This document shows positions 32,869 to 44,310 of a stretch of 64,000 nucleotides of DNA, piece by piece. Under the pieces are notes generated by a model. It searched no databases, was not told the origin of the DNA, and was given only the letters and a program-made list of their open reading frames with translations. The DNA is from Poecilobothrus nobilitatus (taxonomy: Eukaryota; Arthropoda; Insecta; Diptera; Dolichopodidae): contig OX352774.1 of NCBI GenBank assembly GCA_947095535.1, positions 71,796,416 to 71,860,415 of the forward strand, read 5' to 3'. The position numbers and the translations under genes are program-made. Numbering within the stretch: position 1 is the first letter of the stretch; each line of letters opens with the position of its first letter.

Positions 32869-34475
32869 CATATATAATATTATAAACTGTTAATTAACTA
32901 AACTATTTAATTAATTATCTGATTTAAGGCTACAATTTTTTTATTTAGCAACACAAAACAGGGAAATAAGATATTTTAAACATAAAAATATTTTGAAATT
33001 AGAACACATAGACATACAGTTTTATTTACATTTAGAAAAAATGTATTTAAGATTATAGTAGCTCCAAACAGTTTACAGGAAACACTACTGCAGATTTAAT
33101 AGACATTAATAACTTTTTACAAAATTGTTTAAATTTTTATAAATACAATATGTAGGGCTGGTTATACTCGAATAAAAAGCCAGTTAATTTTGAGAATATC
33201 TCTTTGAGTCAACAGAAGCACAACCTCTTAAAATGAAAACTTTAACACGTTATATTTTAATATGACTCTCTTTTTTAGCACATTTTAAAAAAAAAATTTA
33301 TTTTTAATTTACCATTTATTTTAACTCTGTTCATCTTTTTACAAAACGCCTACACGGTTTAAGATCGAACAATGAAATTTTAACCAGGGATAGGTTCTCT
33401 TAAAAAAATTAATGTTGTAAACCAATTATTTTATATAGCACTCCTACGCCCCCATCTGTTACGGAGCTTAATTGCTTCAGAATTTTTTTTTTTGAAATCA
33501 TCTCCTGTTTATGAGCTTTTAGTTGCTATTTTTAGACATCTATATATATTTTTAGTTAAATGTTGCTATTTTTAGACACTTATAACTTAAGCACCTGTAC
33601 AAATTTTTGCAAAATAAAGCGCAAAAAATAAAACTTCAATATTAAGTATTACATGTGTATGTGTTAGTGGATTTTCTTAACTTAGGTTTTCATTAAAATT
33701 GAAGAAACTGTCTCTTGATTTTTCAACATTTTCCATACATGTAAAATTCTAAGAAAAATGGCAAATTCTGATGGAAGTCACAATATTTTAAGGTATTAAA
33801 GCTATTAAGTATGGTTTTTTGGGAAATGTGCGCCTTGTTGGTTTTCATTTTCCCTTGTTTAAATTTAGATTGTTAAGAATATAATATTGAGTCGTGAAGA
33901 AAACGCATGCTAAACTTCAATTTGAATATAGATTAGATGATAATATAGATGTAGAAAGATATTGACCTAAAAAATCTTCCATAATTAACAATTGACATAA
34001 AAATCATCTAATCCATCGAACGTTATCTTTAACAACTTAAAACTTTATAAAACTTGTCATAATCCTATAATACTCATTAGTTATCATATGATATCATACG
34101 ATTTTGTAGGTTTGCATAACATTTTATATAACTTACTATTATAATAATCATAACTCATAGTAATCATTCGTTGTAATTTAAAAAAAAACATTCGTCAAAT
34201 CATTAGCAAGTCATTAAGTATACACGAGAACAAGAGTTCAAATCATATATTTAATCATTAGTAATTTGACATTTTTGAAATGATATCTGATGCGATTACT
34301 ATTAGTTAGAGTTGTGATTTTGTATATGTATATACAATTATATCGAAAACTTATCGAATATGATAACTAATGACTAAAATAGTTAGTGGTATAGAAAAAA
34401 AATTAAAAATAGACACGAGTTATTTTTCATTCTAAGAATTATATTAAAAATTGAAATATATCATAATCTAGATAG
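32869..34475. other. AT-rich DNA, no clear feature
   Basis: A short direct duplication around TAGTTGCTATTTTTAGACA (33522) and ATGTTGCTATTTTTAGACAC (33562) is visible. From 34050 to 34390 there are many copies of CATTAG, AGTTATCATA and their complements, but I cannot delimit an element. Confidence 0.4.
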
Positions 34476-34507
34476 CTCAGGAAAGGTGATGTGAAAAAAG
34501 ACCGTGC

Positions 34508-34776
34508 GAAATAAAGCCGCCGGAGTGTTGTTTCACATTTAATAAGAAATAACACCCCAGGGTCTTACTTCTCATAGTAATTGAGAAATAAGATCGCGAA
34601 ATATGAGAAATAAAGCCCCAGGGTGTTATTTCTCAAGAAGTCGAAGATTAAAGGGAAAGAGAAATAAAGCCCCGGGGTGTTATTTGAGAAGTCGAAGATT
34701 AAAAGGAAAGAGAAATAACATCCCGGGGCTTTATTTCTCACATTGTGTTATTTCTTATTAAATGTGAAATAACACC
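34508..34776. repeat. Cluster of GAAATAAAGCCCC/GGGGTGTTATTTC palindromes
   Basis: At least five near-palindromes of 27-30 bp occur at about 34508-34534, 34546-34573, 34605-34634, 34659-34687 and 34710-34739, with a longer inverted repeat (GTGTTATTTCTTATTAAATG then TGAAATAACAC) at 34745-34775. Two are separated by a direct repeat AAGTCGAAGATTAAAGGGAA (about 50-bp period). The outermost TTTCACATTTAATAAGAAAT at 34531 is the reverse complement of the 34754 region, so the whole cluster also folds on itself. It is a GC island inside very AT-rich DNA. Confidence 0.85.
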
Positions 34777-35476
34777 CGCCCCAAGTAACATTTGCCAAGA
34801 GTAAAACTCTAGAAAATTAGGAAAAGTTCTCATAAGACTCTCATAACACACTTGAAGACTCTCATAACATAATTCTAATTATAGCAAATTAATTCACTCT
34901 TATAAAGCTCTTCTTATGAGATAGCAATACTTATATTGTTAAAAATACTTTTACTCTTTTTATAAGAATTAAATTAACTCTTATAGAGTACTTATTATAA
35001 GATATCAAACACTTACAGAGCTAAAAATTCCTTCACTCTTATAGTAAAACTATTTTTATACACTTCCATTAAGCGCAAGAAAATTTATATTCTTATAGAA
35101 TTGTGTTCTTAAAAATATTCCTTTATGAGAATTAAACTTTAATAACTACTTGTAATAAAATTGTTGTTAGAGTTCAAGTATAAAAATAAGGTCTGGAAAT
35201 AGAAATCAACAAAACAAAATAGAAGTAAATATTGAAAGATGTCTTAACTAAGGTAGTTTCAGGTATTTAAATCAAAAGAAAAATAGGTTTTTGAATAATT
35301 GAAGTATATTTGTTAGCATGATTATCTTAATAAACGGGATGATGATAGTGTTTATGATGAGGATGATAAAAATCAGCTAATCGACAGCGAACTTTAAAAG
35401 GATGAAGTTTTTAGAAATTACCTTTAACATAAGGCAGCTAACACAAAAGTATTGTTCGAAATATTTAATAAACAAA

Positions 35477-35621
35477 AGATTAGATTGTCCGGCGCATTGG
35501 AAAGCTTTGGAATACCGTACATTTCTATATTAAATAGCAATTGTATTATTGAAAGATCGTTTACCTCAGGAAGATATACAAGCAATTTTATTCCCTTAGT
35601 TTATACTATTAAGTAAATAAT
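35477..35621 (+). pseudogene. Decayed transposase fragment (CACTA/DUF4218-like)
   Basis: The frame from 35477 reads RLDCPAHWKALEYRTFLY, a stop, then IAIVLLKDRLPQEDIQ and further degraded sequence. W-K-A-x-E-[Y/F]-R-x-F-L-x-Y, then P/I-x-V-L-K-x-x-L-P, is a pattern I associate with DUF4218-type CACTA transposases of animals. I could not align it. Stops at about codons 19 and 40 show it is dead. Its place between matching inverted ends and subterminal repeats supports a DNA-transposon origin. Confidence 0.4.
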
Positions 35622-36563
35622 CATATTTTAAAATTATGGCAAAAGATAAACTTTATTTTTGAAAACATTTATTAAAAATAAAACAAAAAAAATAACAAAA
35701 ATTCATTAAAAAAAATGAACAGTCTTTTTTTCGACTAATACAATTCGATGTTTAAAATCTAAAAAAAGTTAGCAGCCTTTTTTTCGACTAAAGAATTTGA
35801 CGTTTAAAATCCAAAACACTTGGAAAAAGAATTTAAATCTTATTATAAGAGTTATGGCTTTATAATAAAACTTAACCTCTCATTATAATGAAATTAATCT
35901 CATAAGAAGACAATAACAATAACAATATTCTGATATCAAGAGTAAAAAGACTTGATTTAGTTCAACAAACATAATTGTTTTTAAAAAACATGTAAAACTA
36001 AAAAGAATTAGTTGCTCTTGTCAACACTAAATATTTCAAACAATTTATACTATAACTTTGCATAAGTGAGGAAGTCAAAACAAGCAAAAAATTGAGATTA
36101 GCTTTTAAAGACATTTCTTTCTTCTACCCAATATGACCACAATACACATTATTATACATGGGTTAAAATTTTTTTATTTAAATTTTTTGTATTATTCATA
36201 ATATTATGTATACGTAATTTATATATATGTATGTATATTTATATGTATAGCACATGTACTCTGATTTGTATATCAAATATTTTTATAATTCAGAGTTTAA
36301 ATTCGAGAATTATCAATATTAATATAATAAGTTCTATTTGTTATAAACGGAGGATACATTTTTATATACCTGTGATTATTGTTCGTATATAGGTATTAAG
36401 AATACAATAATAATTTTCTGATAAAAAGAAATATGTTGCACACTGAAAAAACTTTTTTCTACAATACGTTATATCGAAGAATTTAAAAATTAGTAAAAAT
36501 AAAAATTTAGCAATATTAGTGTTTTTTTTTTTGTATATGACATTTGCATTAATTCAAACATCA

Positions 36564-36608
36564 GTTAAATTGTTCATTTAGAATAGTTCACTAAATGAAC
36601 AATTTAAC
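36564..36608. repeat. Perfect 18-bp hairpin
   Basis: Arms GTTAAATTGTTCATTTAG (36564-36581) and CTAAATGAACAATTTAAC (36591-36608) are exact complements around a 9-base loop AATAGTTCA. It lies inside the CACTA-like remnant and may be the collapsed ends of a tiny nested MITE. Confidence 0.85.
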
Positions 36609-38025
36609 TTTAAATTATTAATTATTATTATTAGCGATGTGAATAATAATATCCTAACTAATCTAAGTAATAAGTAATATAAATATCTTAAAAGTATCAA
36701 AAAGAATCTACCATTGATTTAGGTAAATTTGTAATGAAAAATTAATCATGCAGACTACGAGAATTTATCTTTGCTTTCTTTGCTGTCGTAAGAATTTATA
36801 CAAAAATTAAATTTTAATATAATGTAAATAAACTAACAATTATATTTGTTTTTTATTATAAAGAAATTTAATAATTAAAAACAATAATATTATTTATAAC
36901 AAAATTATAAATTTTATGAACCTCGTTTTATATTAAACTTATTTATAATTTGATTCAATTATGTCATTTTTATGAAGAGGACGGCAGTCAAAAATGTTAA
37001 AAGTTTCATAAATTATTTCACATTGTGTATCTACATTTTTTTCAGTATACTTATTCTCATATGAAGAGTTTTGTTCTTATAAAGAAAGCTTATCAATCAG
37101 CGGCCATATTATTGAGATCTTCTTTATTTTTCTCAATCTTAACCCTTATGTTATTAAGTAATTTTATTAAATAAAAAAATATGAAAAAATATTTATTGTA
37201 AAAATGATTAAATTTAAATTATTAAAACGCAAAATTATAGCTTAAGTTTAATATAACTTAGCTTGAATTGAAATTTATATGTACTATATTACATTTATTT
37301 TTACTCAAATTATCAGATATATGATTAAAAGTACTCTAAAGGGTTAAAAAAGAATTATTTAAATTTTTATTTTTAGTGCGCGTTACTTTTTTTCGACCTA
37401 AAATTTTTATTAATAAAATTTCAATGGCAGTATAATTTTGGCTTATATTCTTGACGAAAAAGTTATTTTAGTTTCCTATAATTTTATGTTCATATTAAAT
37501 TCTTACATAATATATGTACTTATTTATGATATTAAACACACACATATAAATAATCATACATATTATACTTTGTTTAATCGCCACAATAATTCTAAAAAGT
37601 AAAACGGATACATTTATATTATAATATGTTGGTTTCTCTTTATAACAATACTCATAAGGAGAAATTAGCACTCATAACAAGAATAAGCTACTATTATAAC
37701 ACCCTTTTGAGTATCTTATGAGAGTTTTTCAATACTCTCATAGTAATTTTCTTATATATAGAGAGTGATATACTTTTAAAACTCTTAAAATGAGAGCTAA
37801 AAACTTGTTATGAGTGTTAATTTACTCTCATAACTGCGCCCTTTAATTCTTATAACGATCTCATAAGACACTTAAAGAATTCTTCAAGAGTAAATTATGA
37901 GCGTAATACATCCATAATTAACTCTCATAGCACTCTACAAGACTCTAGTGAGAGACTCTAATGAGATAAATTTTGTTACTTGGGGTAGCTTTATTTCGCG
38001 GGGTCTTATTTCACGTCACCCTCAG

Positions 38026-38630
38026 GAAATAACTAGACGAATTTTGTTTTTCTTATTAATTTTAAATACATTTTTTTATTTAAAAAACATTATTTGTATG
38101 TATGTATATATATACATACATATATGTACTTAAAACAATCATTATTTCATAATTATGTTATTATTTTGTTAATTAGTTCAAAAAATATTTTTAGTTTATT
38201 TGTTTTTCTTAATTTTTATTTATATTCTTAAGTTTAAAAAAAAAAAAAATTTTTGTTGTGAGAACTAATTTTTTTCTGTTTTTCTATAAATTATTAATAA
38301 CGGAATTTTTTAATAAATTGAGGAATTTTGAGCTCTAAGCTCTCATCTGTGGCAAATGTATTTGTGACCTTGTCATCACTGTTTAAACCACAAATTTTTC
38401 GTTTAATTCGTTAATAAAAAAATATTATTTAAAAATAAACATTATTTGCTACAATAGAAAAAGAAAATCTTAATTTTCGTCAAATGAACTGCTAATTTCC
38501 AACATTTTATTTTATTTAAACTAAAAAATAAATAGACAAAAAATTTTTATTCAAAGTTAAAACAAAAAAGTTTCAACAACAAAGTTTTCAAAATTAAATT
38601 TTATACTCAATTGATTCTTATTTGTCTATA
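38026..38630. other. AT-rich DNA, no gene seen
   Basis: No recognisable feature was found between the CACTA-like remnant and the Harbinger-type MITE. Confidence 0.5.
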
Positions 38631-38633
38631 TAA

Positions 38634-39290
38634 GGCGCCAGTTATAGCTTTCATTGAAATGCTTCCGGAAAATGTTTATTTTCAATTTTTTTTGCAGCAA
38701 AGACATATAAAATTTATCAAAAGTGTTGGTTTAATGATTAAATAATTTCTAAAGAATAAATTCAACTACAAATTTTAAATTTTAAATTAAATATTTTAAA
38801 AAAATCAATTTTATGGTTTTCCGGATTGGTAATTATTTTCCTGAACAACTGATCAGTAATTTTGCATAATGAAACAAAAATGGTCCAATGACATATGTTT
38901 CATTCCTTCCAATTTCAGTTTGTCATTGAAAAATTCTGATGCAATTCTTGACATATTTCATTATGATTTTGTATTTCAATCCAGTTTACACTTCAATTTT
39001 AATTTTTTATTATTTTGTTTGTTAAATAAAATAATCTGTTTTTATTCTTTATTAATATCATTTTCTATCAATAATGAATAAATAAATTAAAATAATAAAT
39101 CTTTATTTTCCAAACATCGAAATAACGTTGACAATAATTTAAATTACTTTTATTTTTATTTTGACTTCAGTATTGTCATTTGACAGATAATTTTACTGAC
39201 AGTTTTCTCTGATTGCTATAATAGCTTATACGAAAAAAAATGCAAGACGTTTTTTCCGTAAGCATTTCAATGAAAGCTATAATTGGCGCC
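38634..39290. mobile_element. Harbinger-type MITE, 657 bp, TAA target duplication
   Basis: The left arm GGCGCCAGTTATAGCTTTCA then TTGAAATGCTTCCGGAAAA (38634-38672) and the inverse of the right arm (39252-39290) match over about 38 bp with two differences. TAA flanks both sides (38631-38633 and 39291-39293). A 3-bp TWA duplication and GG-starting ends are the PIF/Harbinger signature. The interior is AT-rich with no open frame of note, so it is a non-autonomous copy. The window also contains a degraded PIF/Harbinger transposase at 46.1 kb, but with different subterminal sequence. Confidence 0.8.
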
Positions 39291-39293
39291 TAA

Positions 39294-39478
39294 CACTTTC
39301 AATTCATTCCGAAAAAACTCACTCTAACTTAACCTTATACGCGTACTATACCTTATTATACCTTATTATAACTATACATTCTTGTCTATTACATAAAAGC
39401 GTAAACGTTTGCAACAATAACATTTTTCATAGCAAAAACTAATACAGAAAAAAAAGAATAATAAAAAATTGAAAATTT
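39294..39478. other. Spacer with short direct repeats
   Basis: ACCTTATTATACCTTATTATA at about 39352-39371 is a two-copy 10-bp repeat. Nothing else was recognised. Confidence 0.4.
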
Positions 39479-39600
39479 ATAGGATTGGGTATGTAATCCC
39501 GAAAATCAAAATTCTAAATCCCGAAAACAAAATCCCGACATTACGCAATCCTGAAAAATCAAAATCCCGAAAATCAAAATCTGGCATAGACATACATATA
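39479..39600. repeat. Minisatellite with AATCCCGAAAATCAAA units
   Basis: Five to six irregular units based on AAATCCCGAAAATCAAAAT recur with 14-19-bp spacing (at 39493, 39517, 39530, 39547, 39562 and nearby). The apparent open frame here (repeating NPE/KSKS-like residues) is a consequence of the repeat. Confidence 0.6.
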
Positions 39601-40684
39601 ATAGATATAAATATTCCGGAAAAGGGGAATACTCTGATTTTGAATCCATCTATTAATACTTACAGTATGCCAACACATATATGTATACCAATTTCATTAA
39701 AAAAAAATTTAATTTTCAGATTTACATATGAAAAATAATTAATAATATACAAAAGTAAAAAAATAGTGAATTTAGACGTTTTTATGAAAAAAGATTATTT
39801 TTGAAGGAACGGAGACTGTCGTTCCCAAACCCCCACTTCAAAATTTTTCTCTAGTTTTCTTAGTGTTGTTATATCTATACGTTTTTACGTTTAGTTAAAT
39901 TTATTCTTATTCTTATTGTAAAATGTTAAGTATTCTGATTGATGAAGGGAACATATGTAGTTCTCAAAAAACGTTTTTAAATAAATAAAAACCATATTAG
40001 AACAGAAAGATATTTCTTTTTATTTCATTAAAAATTTAAGTGACAAAAAACCAATAATATTATTTCTAGATTACTAGACTGACTGACTGGCTACGCCAAT
40101 AAATATAATATTTATCATATTTATTTTTTAATTTCAATTTATAGGAAAAGGTATCACTACAAATTACCTTACAATTAGCCTTACAAATTTTATTTATTTA
40201 AAAATTTAATGAAACGTTGAAATATTAATAAAACGTTCATCATTCAAGATGAATGAGATCAATGCTAATAACAGCAAGAACGTAATTTTGTAAACAGTTT
40301 AAAATAAATAATACATTAGTTAATTTATAAATTTAATGGCAAGCTAATCTAATAATGAGTTTTAATAGCAAGTTAATCTAATTAACCTATCTATCTTCGT
40401 ATACTAAATACAAGTTATTGCACTTAGTTAATTCTGAAAAACTTTGAAAAATTTTTATTGCATTTGAAAGTATCACATTAAATTAGCTGATTGCACTTGA
40501 TTGTCTGTCAAATTTTAAGTGTACTCTCTCGACTACACTAGATATTTGTACTAAAAGAGTAATACATGTAAGAAAAAAAGTGTCAAGTGTCTAGTGTCAA
40601 GTGCTAGTGCAATAATAAATAAAAAATGAGGAAGAGTGTGTAATAAATGTGTTTTTTGGCATGAAACTTTACTTTTTTAACAGA
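39601..40684. other. AT-rich DNA, no gene seen
   Basis: Short words GTGTCAAGTGTCTAGTGTCA near 40580-40610 form a small two-to-three-copy repeat. Otherwise nothing was recognised. Confidence 0.45.
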
Positions 40685-40975
40685 ATTTCAAATAGGTACC
40701 TAGCTTAAATAGACTCTAAGTTATACTCATATTAAAACAAAAGTTGTATACTACTACAACTACTTAAATCCGCCAATCGAACTTGTTCCATTTCAATAAC
40801 AAAACTGGCAAATTTCAGAATTTTAGCTAACCAATATTTTTTGAGCTATGGTGCAAATGGAGATCCAATATAGCTAAATCGATTCAGAATTCAATCCCAC
40901 GAGCACAACTTTTCAATATTTATATTGTCTCCTTTAAGGTATCACAAATGTAATGGCAAATTTATTATACCTTTA
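40685..40975 (+). mobile_element. mini-me/DINE-like dispersed repeat, copy 2 (3' part)
   Basis: Blocks in order are GGTACCTAGCTTAAATAGAC, ACTCATATTAAAACAAAAGT, TGTAT, CGCCAATCGAACTTG, TTTCAATAACAAAACTGG, TTTTTGAGCTATGG, GCTAAATCGATTCAGAATTC, AATCCCACGAGC, CTCCTTTAAGGTATCACAAA and TGTAATGGCAAATTTATTAT. It matches the copies at 14.5 and 44.9 kb. The GGCTAAATCGATTC core is present as AGCTAAATCGATTC. The ACGGAC stretch has been lost. Confidence 0.65.
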
Positions 40976-43320
40976 GAAGTTCGCAGAAGTAAAGTTTTTA
41001 AAGAAAAGGTTCAAAAAATATTTTTTTTTTATATAAATTATTATTTTATTTTTATTTTTTAAACTTCCAATGAACTCATCAAATTTACATTAAAAAGACC
41101 CTTAAAAATAAGAATGCATTTTTACCAACAATAAAAAAAAACATTTTTTTACGTTTCTATATATCTCTAAGATTTTTTACTTATTATTGTTATTACTATT
41201 ATTATTCCCATTACAATATTCATATATAACTTCTATTAAAAAGCATTTTGTCTAAGGGTTGAACAATAAATATTTTTTTTTATTTTTAATAGAAACAGTC
41301 ATTTTTTATCATAATCATCTTTATAACACTTTAGCGGTTTTGCAAAAAAAAATAAATAAAACATAAAATTTGCGCACACAAAAGGTGTAAATGGTTTTTT
41401 ATACCTTCAAATTTAATTCTAATAATAACTTTTGTAATATAAAATGAAGTTTAAACACGCTATCGTTTAAAATTTAAACGGACATTAAACGCAAATGTGT
41501 ACCTGCTTGCATTTATAAAATATGAGATTTTAATTTATTATTAATGAAAATGGATATTTTATATGGTAACTTTTATAAAAATTTATATACATATGTATAG
41601 AAATATTTTTATCTGATATGGACTTAAGATGAATACGTAAAAGTACATAAAAAACTATTTGCTATCTATTTTCATTCCTGTATTAAAAAAGCAAATTAAA
41701 GACAACATTTATGCAATGACTAATTTAAAAATTCAAATAATTTATCCTTATTAGAATAATATTAAATTTTTTGACGTAAATAAATTTACATTTGACGTAA
41801 ATAGATTTAAAATGCAAATGACTTAAAATATAAAAAATCAAAAATAAATGATCAATAAATATTATTATAAACTATGTACATATGTATATGTATATATGTA
41901 ACTACATTCAAAATATTTATAGTGATTTTTATTTGTAGTTTGAATATAGAAAACGTCTATAAAAATAATGTACATGTACATAATGTAATGGACATATAAA
42001 AGTATGTATTTATTTGCAAACAGTATATTAAAACGTACTATCTTTAGTACTACAAAAAATATTAAAACGTACTAGCTTTACGTAGGTACTATCTTTATCT
42101 GATCAATCAATCAAAAACTTTACACGTCTACTTGGAAAATTGTCAAGAAAACGATCAAAAAATCAAAAAACGATGTGGCAACACTATGTCAATATCCCAT
42201 TATACGTCTGAAAATCTTTTAAGAACTCGGGGCAAATATTTACTTTATATTTTATATTTAATATACTTTTAAATTATTGTAAGTATAAGAACAAATGAAA
42301 CCTCTATGTAGAGCCAAATCGAAATAGAAAAATGAAAAGGGTATATTTGAAATTCCAATATAGGAAAATCTTCTCTATTCTATCTAACAAATAAATAACA
42401 GAATTTAATAAAAAAAAAAACCATATTAAAATAACAATGATGATAGATGCTTGAAGATTTCATAGAAGATGGAAACAAGCTCCGGCGTAGTTGGTTTTGT
42501 TTATTACTATGTTACGGAAATTTTTAAGTAGATATCACTGATATGAAATTTCATACATACATATACGTCAAGATTATGGATTTTAAACAGTGAATTTGAC
42601 GTTTCTAACAGACTCTCTGATTTTCATTTAGTCTAATACGTCTAAGTTTGTTTATATTTTGAAAAATAGCGAAAATTGGTGAAATATATTATGTCCAAAA
42701 CAACCAGAAGAAAATTTAAATTAACTGAATTTTAATGTAATTCCAAAAAGAAGATTAAAAATTATGAAAAAAAAAAACAGAACAATATCTACTGAAGCAG
42801 AACTCTTAGGTGCGGCTTTATTTAATTATTTGTCCAATAATTATTTTTGATTGGTTAAAAATATTGGTGTTATAATTCTTTGTCTTAAAAGGCGAAAGTG
42901 AAAATAAATCTTTAGTTGAAAACATGTTTCTGTAAGATGCACAATAGGAAAATTATTTTTAATTATATCAGTCATTATTGTTTTATTTCTGTACACACTT
43001 CGTACTAACAGTGTAATAAATTTTCCATTACGTCTGTGACACGTTAAAGCTAAGGATGCAAGTATATAGATATGGAAAAGTATATAACGTGTTCTTATAT
43101 CGGATTCTTAGTCGATTTGACTTCGCACAACATACATAACAAAAAAAAAAATAATGGAGCTAGAATTTTGAAATTTTTACCATTTTATATCAGCTTCACT
43201 CTTTGTTAAATTAGACTGATTATCTGAAATTTTATCAAAAATAGTTAAGTTATATATATACCAATAACTTCTATAAAATTTGGTCTGTCTAACTTATAAC
43301 CAATTCGGATACCTATCATA
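40976..43320. other. AT-rich DNA, no gene seen
   Basis: A somewhat less AT-rich area at 42110-42850 contains phrases such as TTGACGTTTCTAACAGACTC and a minimal frame MSKTTRRKFKLTEF (42692-42736), none assignable. It may be an old DNA transposon. The rest is poly(A/T)-rich. Confidence 0.4.
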
Positions 43321-43378
43321 GAACTATAAATTTTGTATTCTAATTTTTTTTTCCTTCGTACTAATACCCACTATATAA

Positions 43379-43480
43379 TATAAGGCATCCACTAAGTCAT
43401 TTATTATTCATATCTAACTAAGCTTCAGTTTCGAAAATCATTAATTTCACTAACCTTTTGATTACTCTGCTGTAGCTTTT
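43379..43480. repeat. Dispersed repeat pair, copy 1
   Basis: ATAAGGCATCCACTAAGTCA, TTTATTATTCATATCTAACT, AAGCTTCAGTTTC, TCACTAACC and TTGATTACTC recur almost unchanged at 60711-60805. The element type is unknown. The copies share about 90 bp in the same orientation. Confidence 0.65.
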
Positions 43481-43589
43481 GTACAAGAACAAAATCTGAG
43501 AGTAAAAATCTGACAAGTTACTCTACAAAATCCAATTTTTTTTATCTCTCTATAGCAAGCCGTTCAAAAGTTATAGATTTTTTTATGAA

Positions 43590-43737
43590 AAGTCGCTAAA
43601 ACATCTTTAACCCCTCATATCTCGAGAAGGATCCAGAATAGACGAGAAGGGTCCTCCCCCCGATTTTTCGTTCATCTCGACATGACCGATCACCCATTTC
43701 AACGAAGACCATCGAGTTGGAAACACCCTGTATATTA
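43590..43737. mobile_element. Probable Tc1/mariner-type MITE end (ACACCCTGTATA)
   Basis: The segment CCCCTCATATCTCGAGAAGG, CCCGATTTTTCG, CGAGTTGGAAACACCCTGTA is of a kind often seen in insect non-autonomous elements. Read on the minus strand it ends TATACAGGGTGTTTCC, which would be a TA target followed by an ACAGGGTGTTTCC terminus. The partner inverted repeat was not found upstream, so it is a fragment. Identification rests on family resemblance only. Confidence 0.4.
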
Positions 43738-44092
43738 TTTTATCTATATATGTAAGTATATAATAAAAATACTATCTATAATTTATTATACTATTTGGAA
43801 GTTAAAATATTATAAGCATGTTTTTTTTCGAGGTGTGTGCATGATAAAATTTATATTAATCTTATAACACACCAAAACAACTCAAAGTAAAAATTTATTT
43901 CTGGTTAATAATTAATAAATGATTAAATTTAGATAAAACTTTCGACATTTTACAATAATTTTTTTCGACATATCACAATTTTAAATTGTGTTAGAACAAA
44001 AAAAAAACTTTATTTTGCCATATCTTTTTTTTTTTTCAAATTTCAGTGCTTCATTTAGGCAAAAACTATGACTGACGAAAAAATTTTTAAAC
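43738..44092. other. AT-rich DNA, no gene seen
   Basis: Nothing recognisable was found. Confidence 0.5.
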
Positions 44093-44102
44093 GAAATTTA
44101 AT

Positions 44103-44300
44103 ACTTTTTTTTTTTAGTTTTCTCCCTGCCGCACACAAATGTGCCAAGGAAATTAACACAACCTTTTCTCTCCAAGTGAAGCTATAAATTTTGTAAGGGG
44201 AATTATTCTTACGACGTGTATGGGATTTAAACCCACACTCTTTCGATGTTTACAGTGTATTTTATACGCTTTTACCAACTAGATTACCGAGACCTCATTT
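44103..44300 (-). mobile_element. tRNA-derived SINE, copy 4
   Basis: On the minus strand the copy reads GAGGTCTCGGTAATCTAGTT, GGTAAAAGCGTATAAAATAC, GTGTGGGTTTAAATCCCATA, CACGTCGTAAGAATAATTCC and onward through AGAAAAGGTTGTGTTAATTT to poly(A) (plus-strand poly(T) at 44105-44115). The B-box has mutated from GGTTCGAATCC to GGTTTAAATCC. Imperfect 10-bp target repeats GAAATTTAAT (44093-44102) and GATATTTAAT (44301-44310) flank it. The divergence marks it as older than copies 2 and 3. Confidence 0.82.
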
Positions 44301-44310
44301 GATATTTAAT

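Larger units (their letters stand above)
34476..38025. mobile_element. CACTA-like DNA transposon remnant with palindrome-rich end, about 3.55 kb
   Basis: The left end (CTCAGGAAAGGTGATGTGAA, then AGACCGTGCGAAATAAAGCC) is the inverted counterpart of the right end (on the minus strand CCTGAGGGTGACGTGAAATA, then AGACCCCGCGAAATAAAGC and CCCCAAGTAACA). CCCCAAGTAACA also occurs on the inner side of the left palindrome array, at about 34780. Next to both ends lie several hundred bases crowded with CTCATAA/TTATGAG and ACTCTTATA words (about 34830-35060 and 37640-37950). Such subterminal short repeats bind transposase in CACTA and some hAT elements. A decayed transposase piece lies inside at 35.5 kb. 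Most of the interior is AT-rich and broken, so the element is inactive. The exact termini and target duplication are unresolved. Confidence 0.65.

Noticed and set aside
34050..34390. Possible inverted-repeat element with AGTTATCATAT words
   Set aside because: The words recur but no pair of arms could be aligned over more than about 15 bases.
34508..34776. CRISPR-like array
   Set aside because: The repeats are palindromes of variable spacing and both orientations in eukaryotic DNA, with no constant repeat-spacer pattern and no cas genes. They belong to a transposon end.
39469..39738. 89-codon frame with repeated KSKS/NPE residues
   Set aside because: It is translation of the AATCCCGAAAATCAAA minisatellite. 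There is no start context or domain.
42692..42736. Short frame MSKTTRRKFKLTEF
   Set aside because: It is only 14 codons before a stop, with no continuation or splice signal that I can support.
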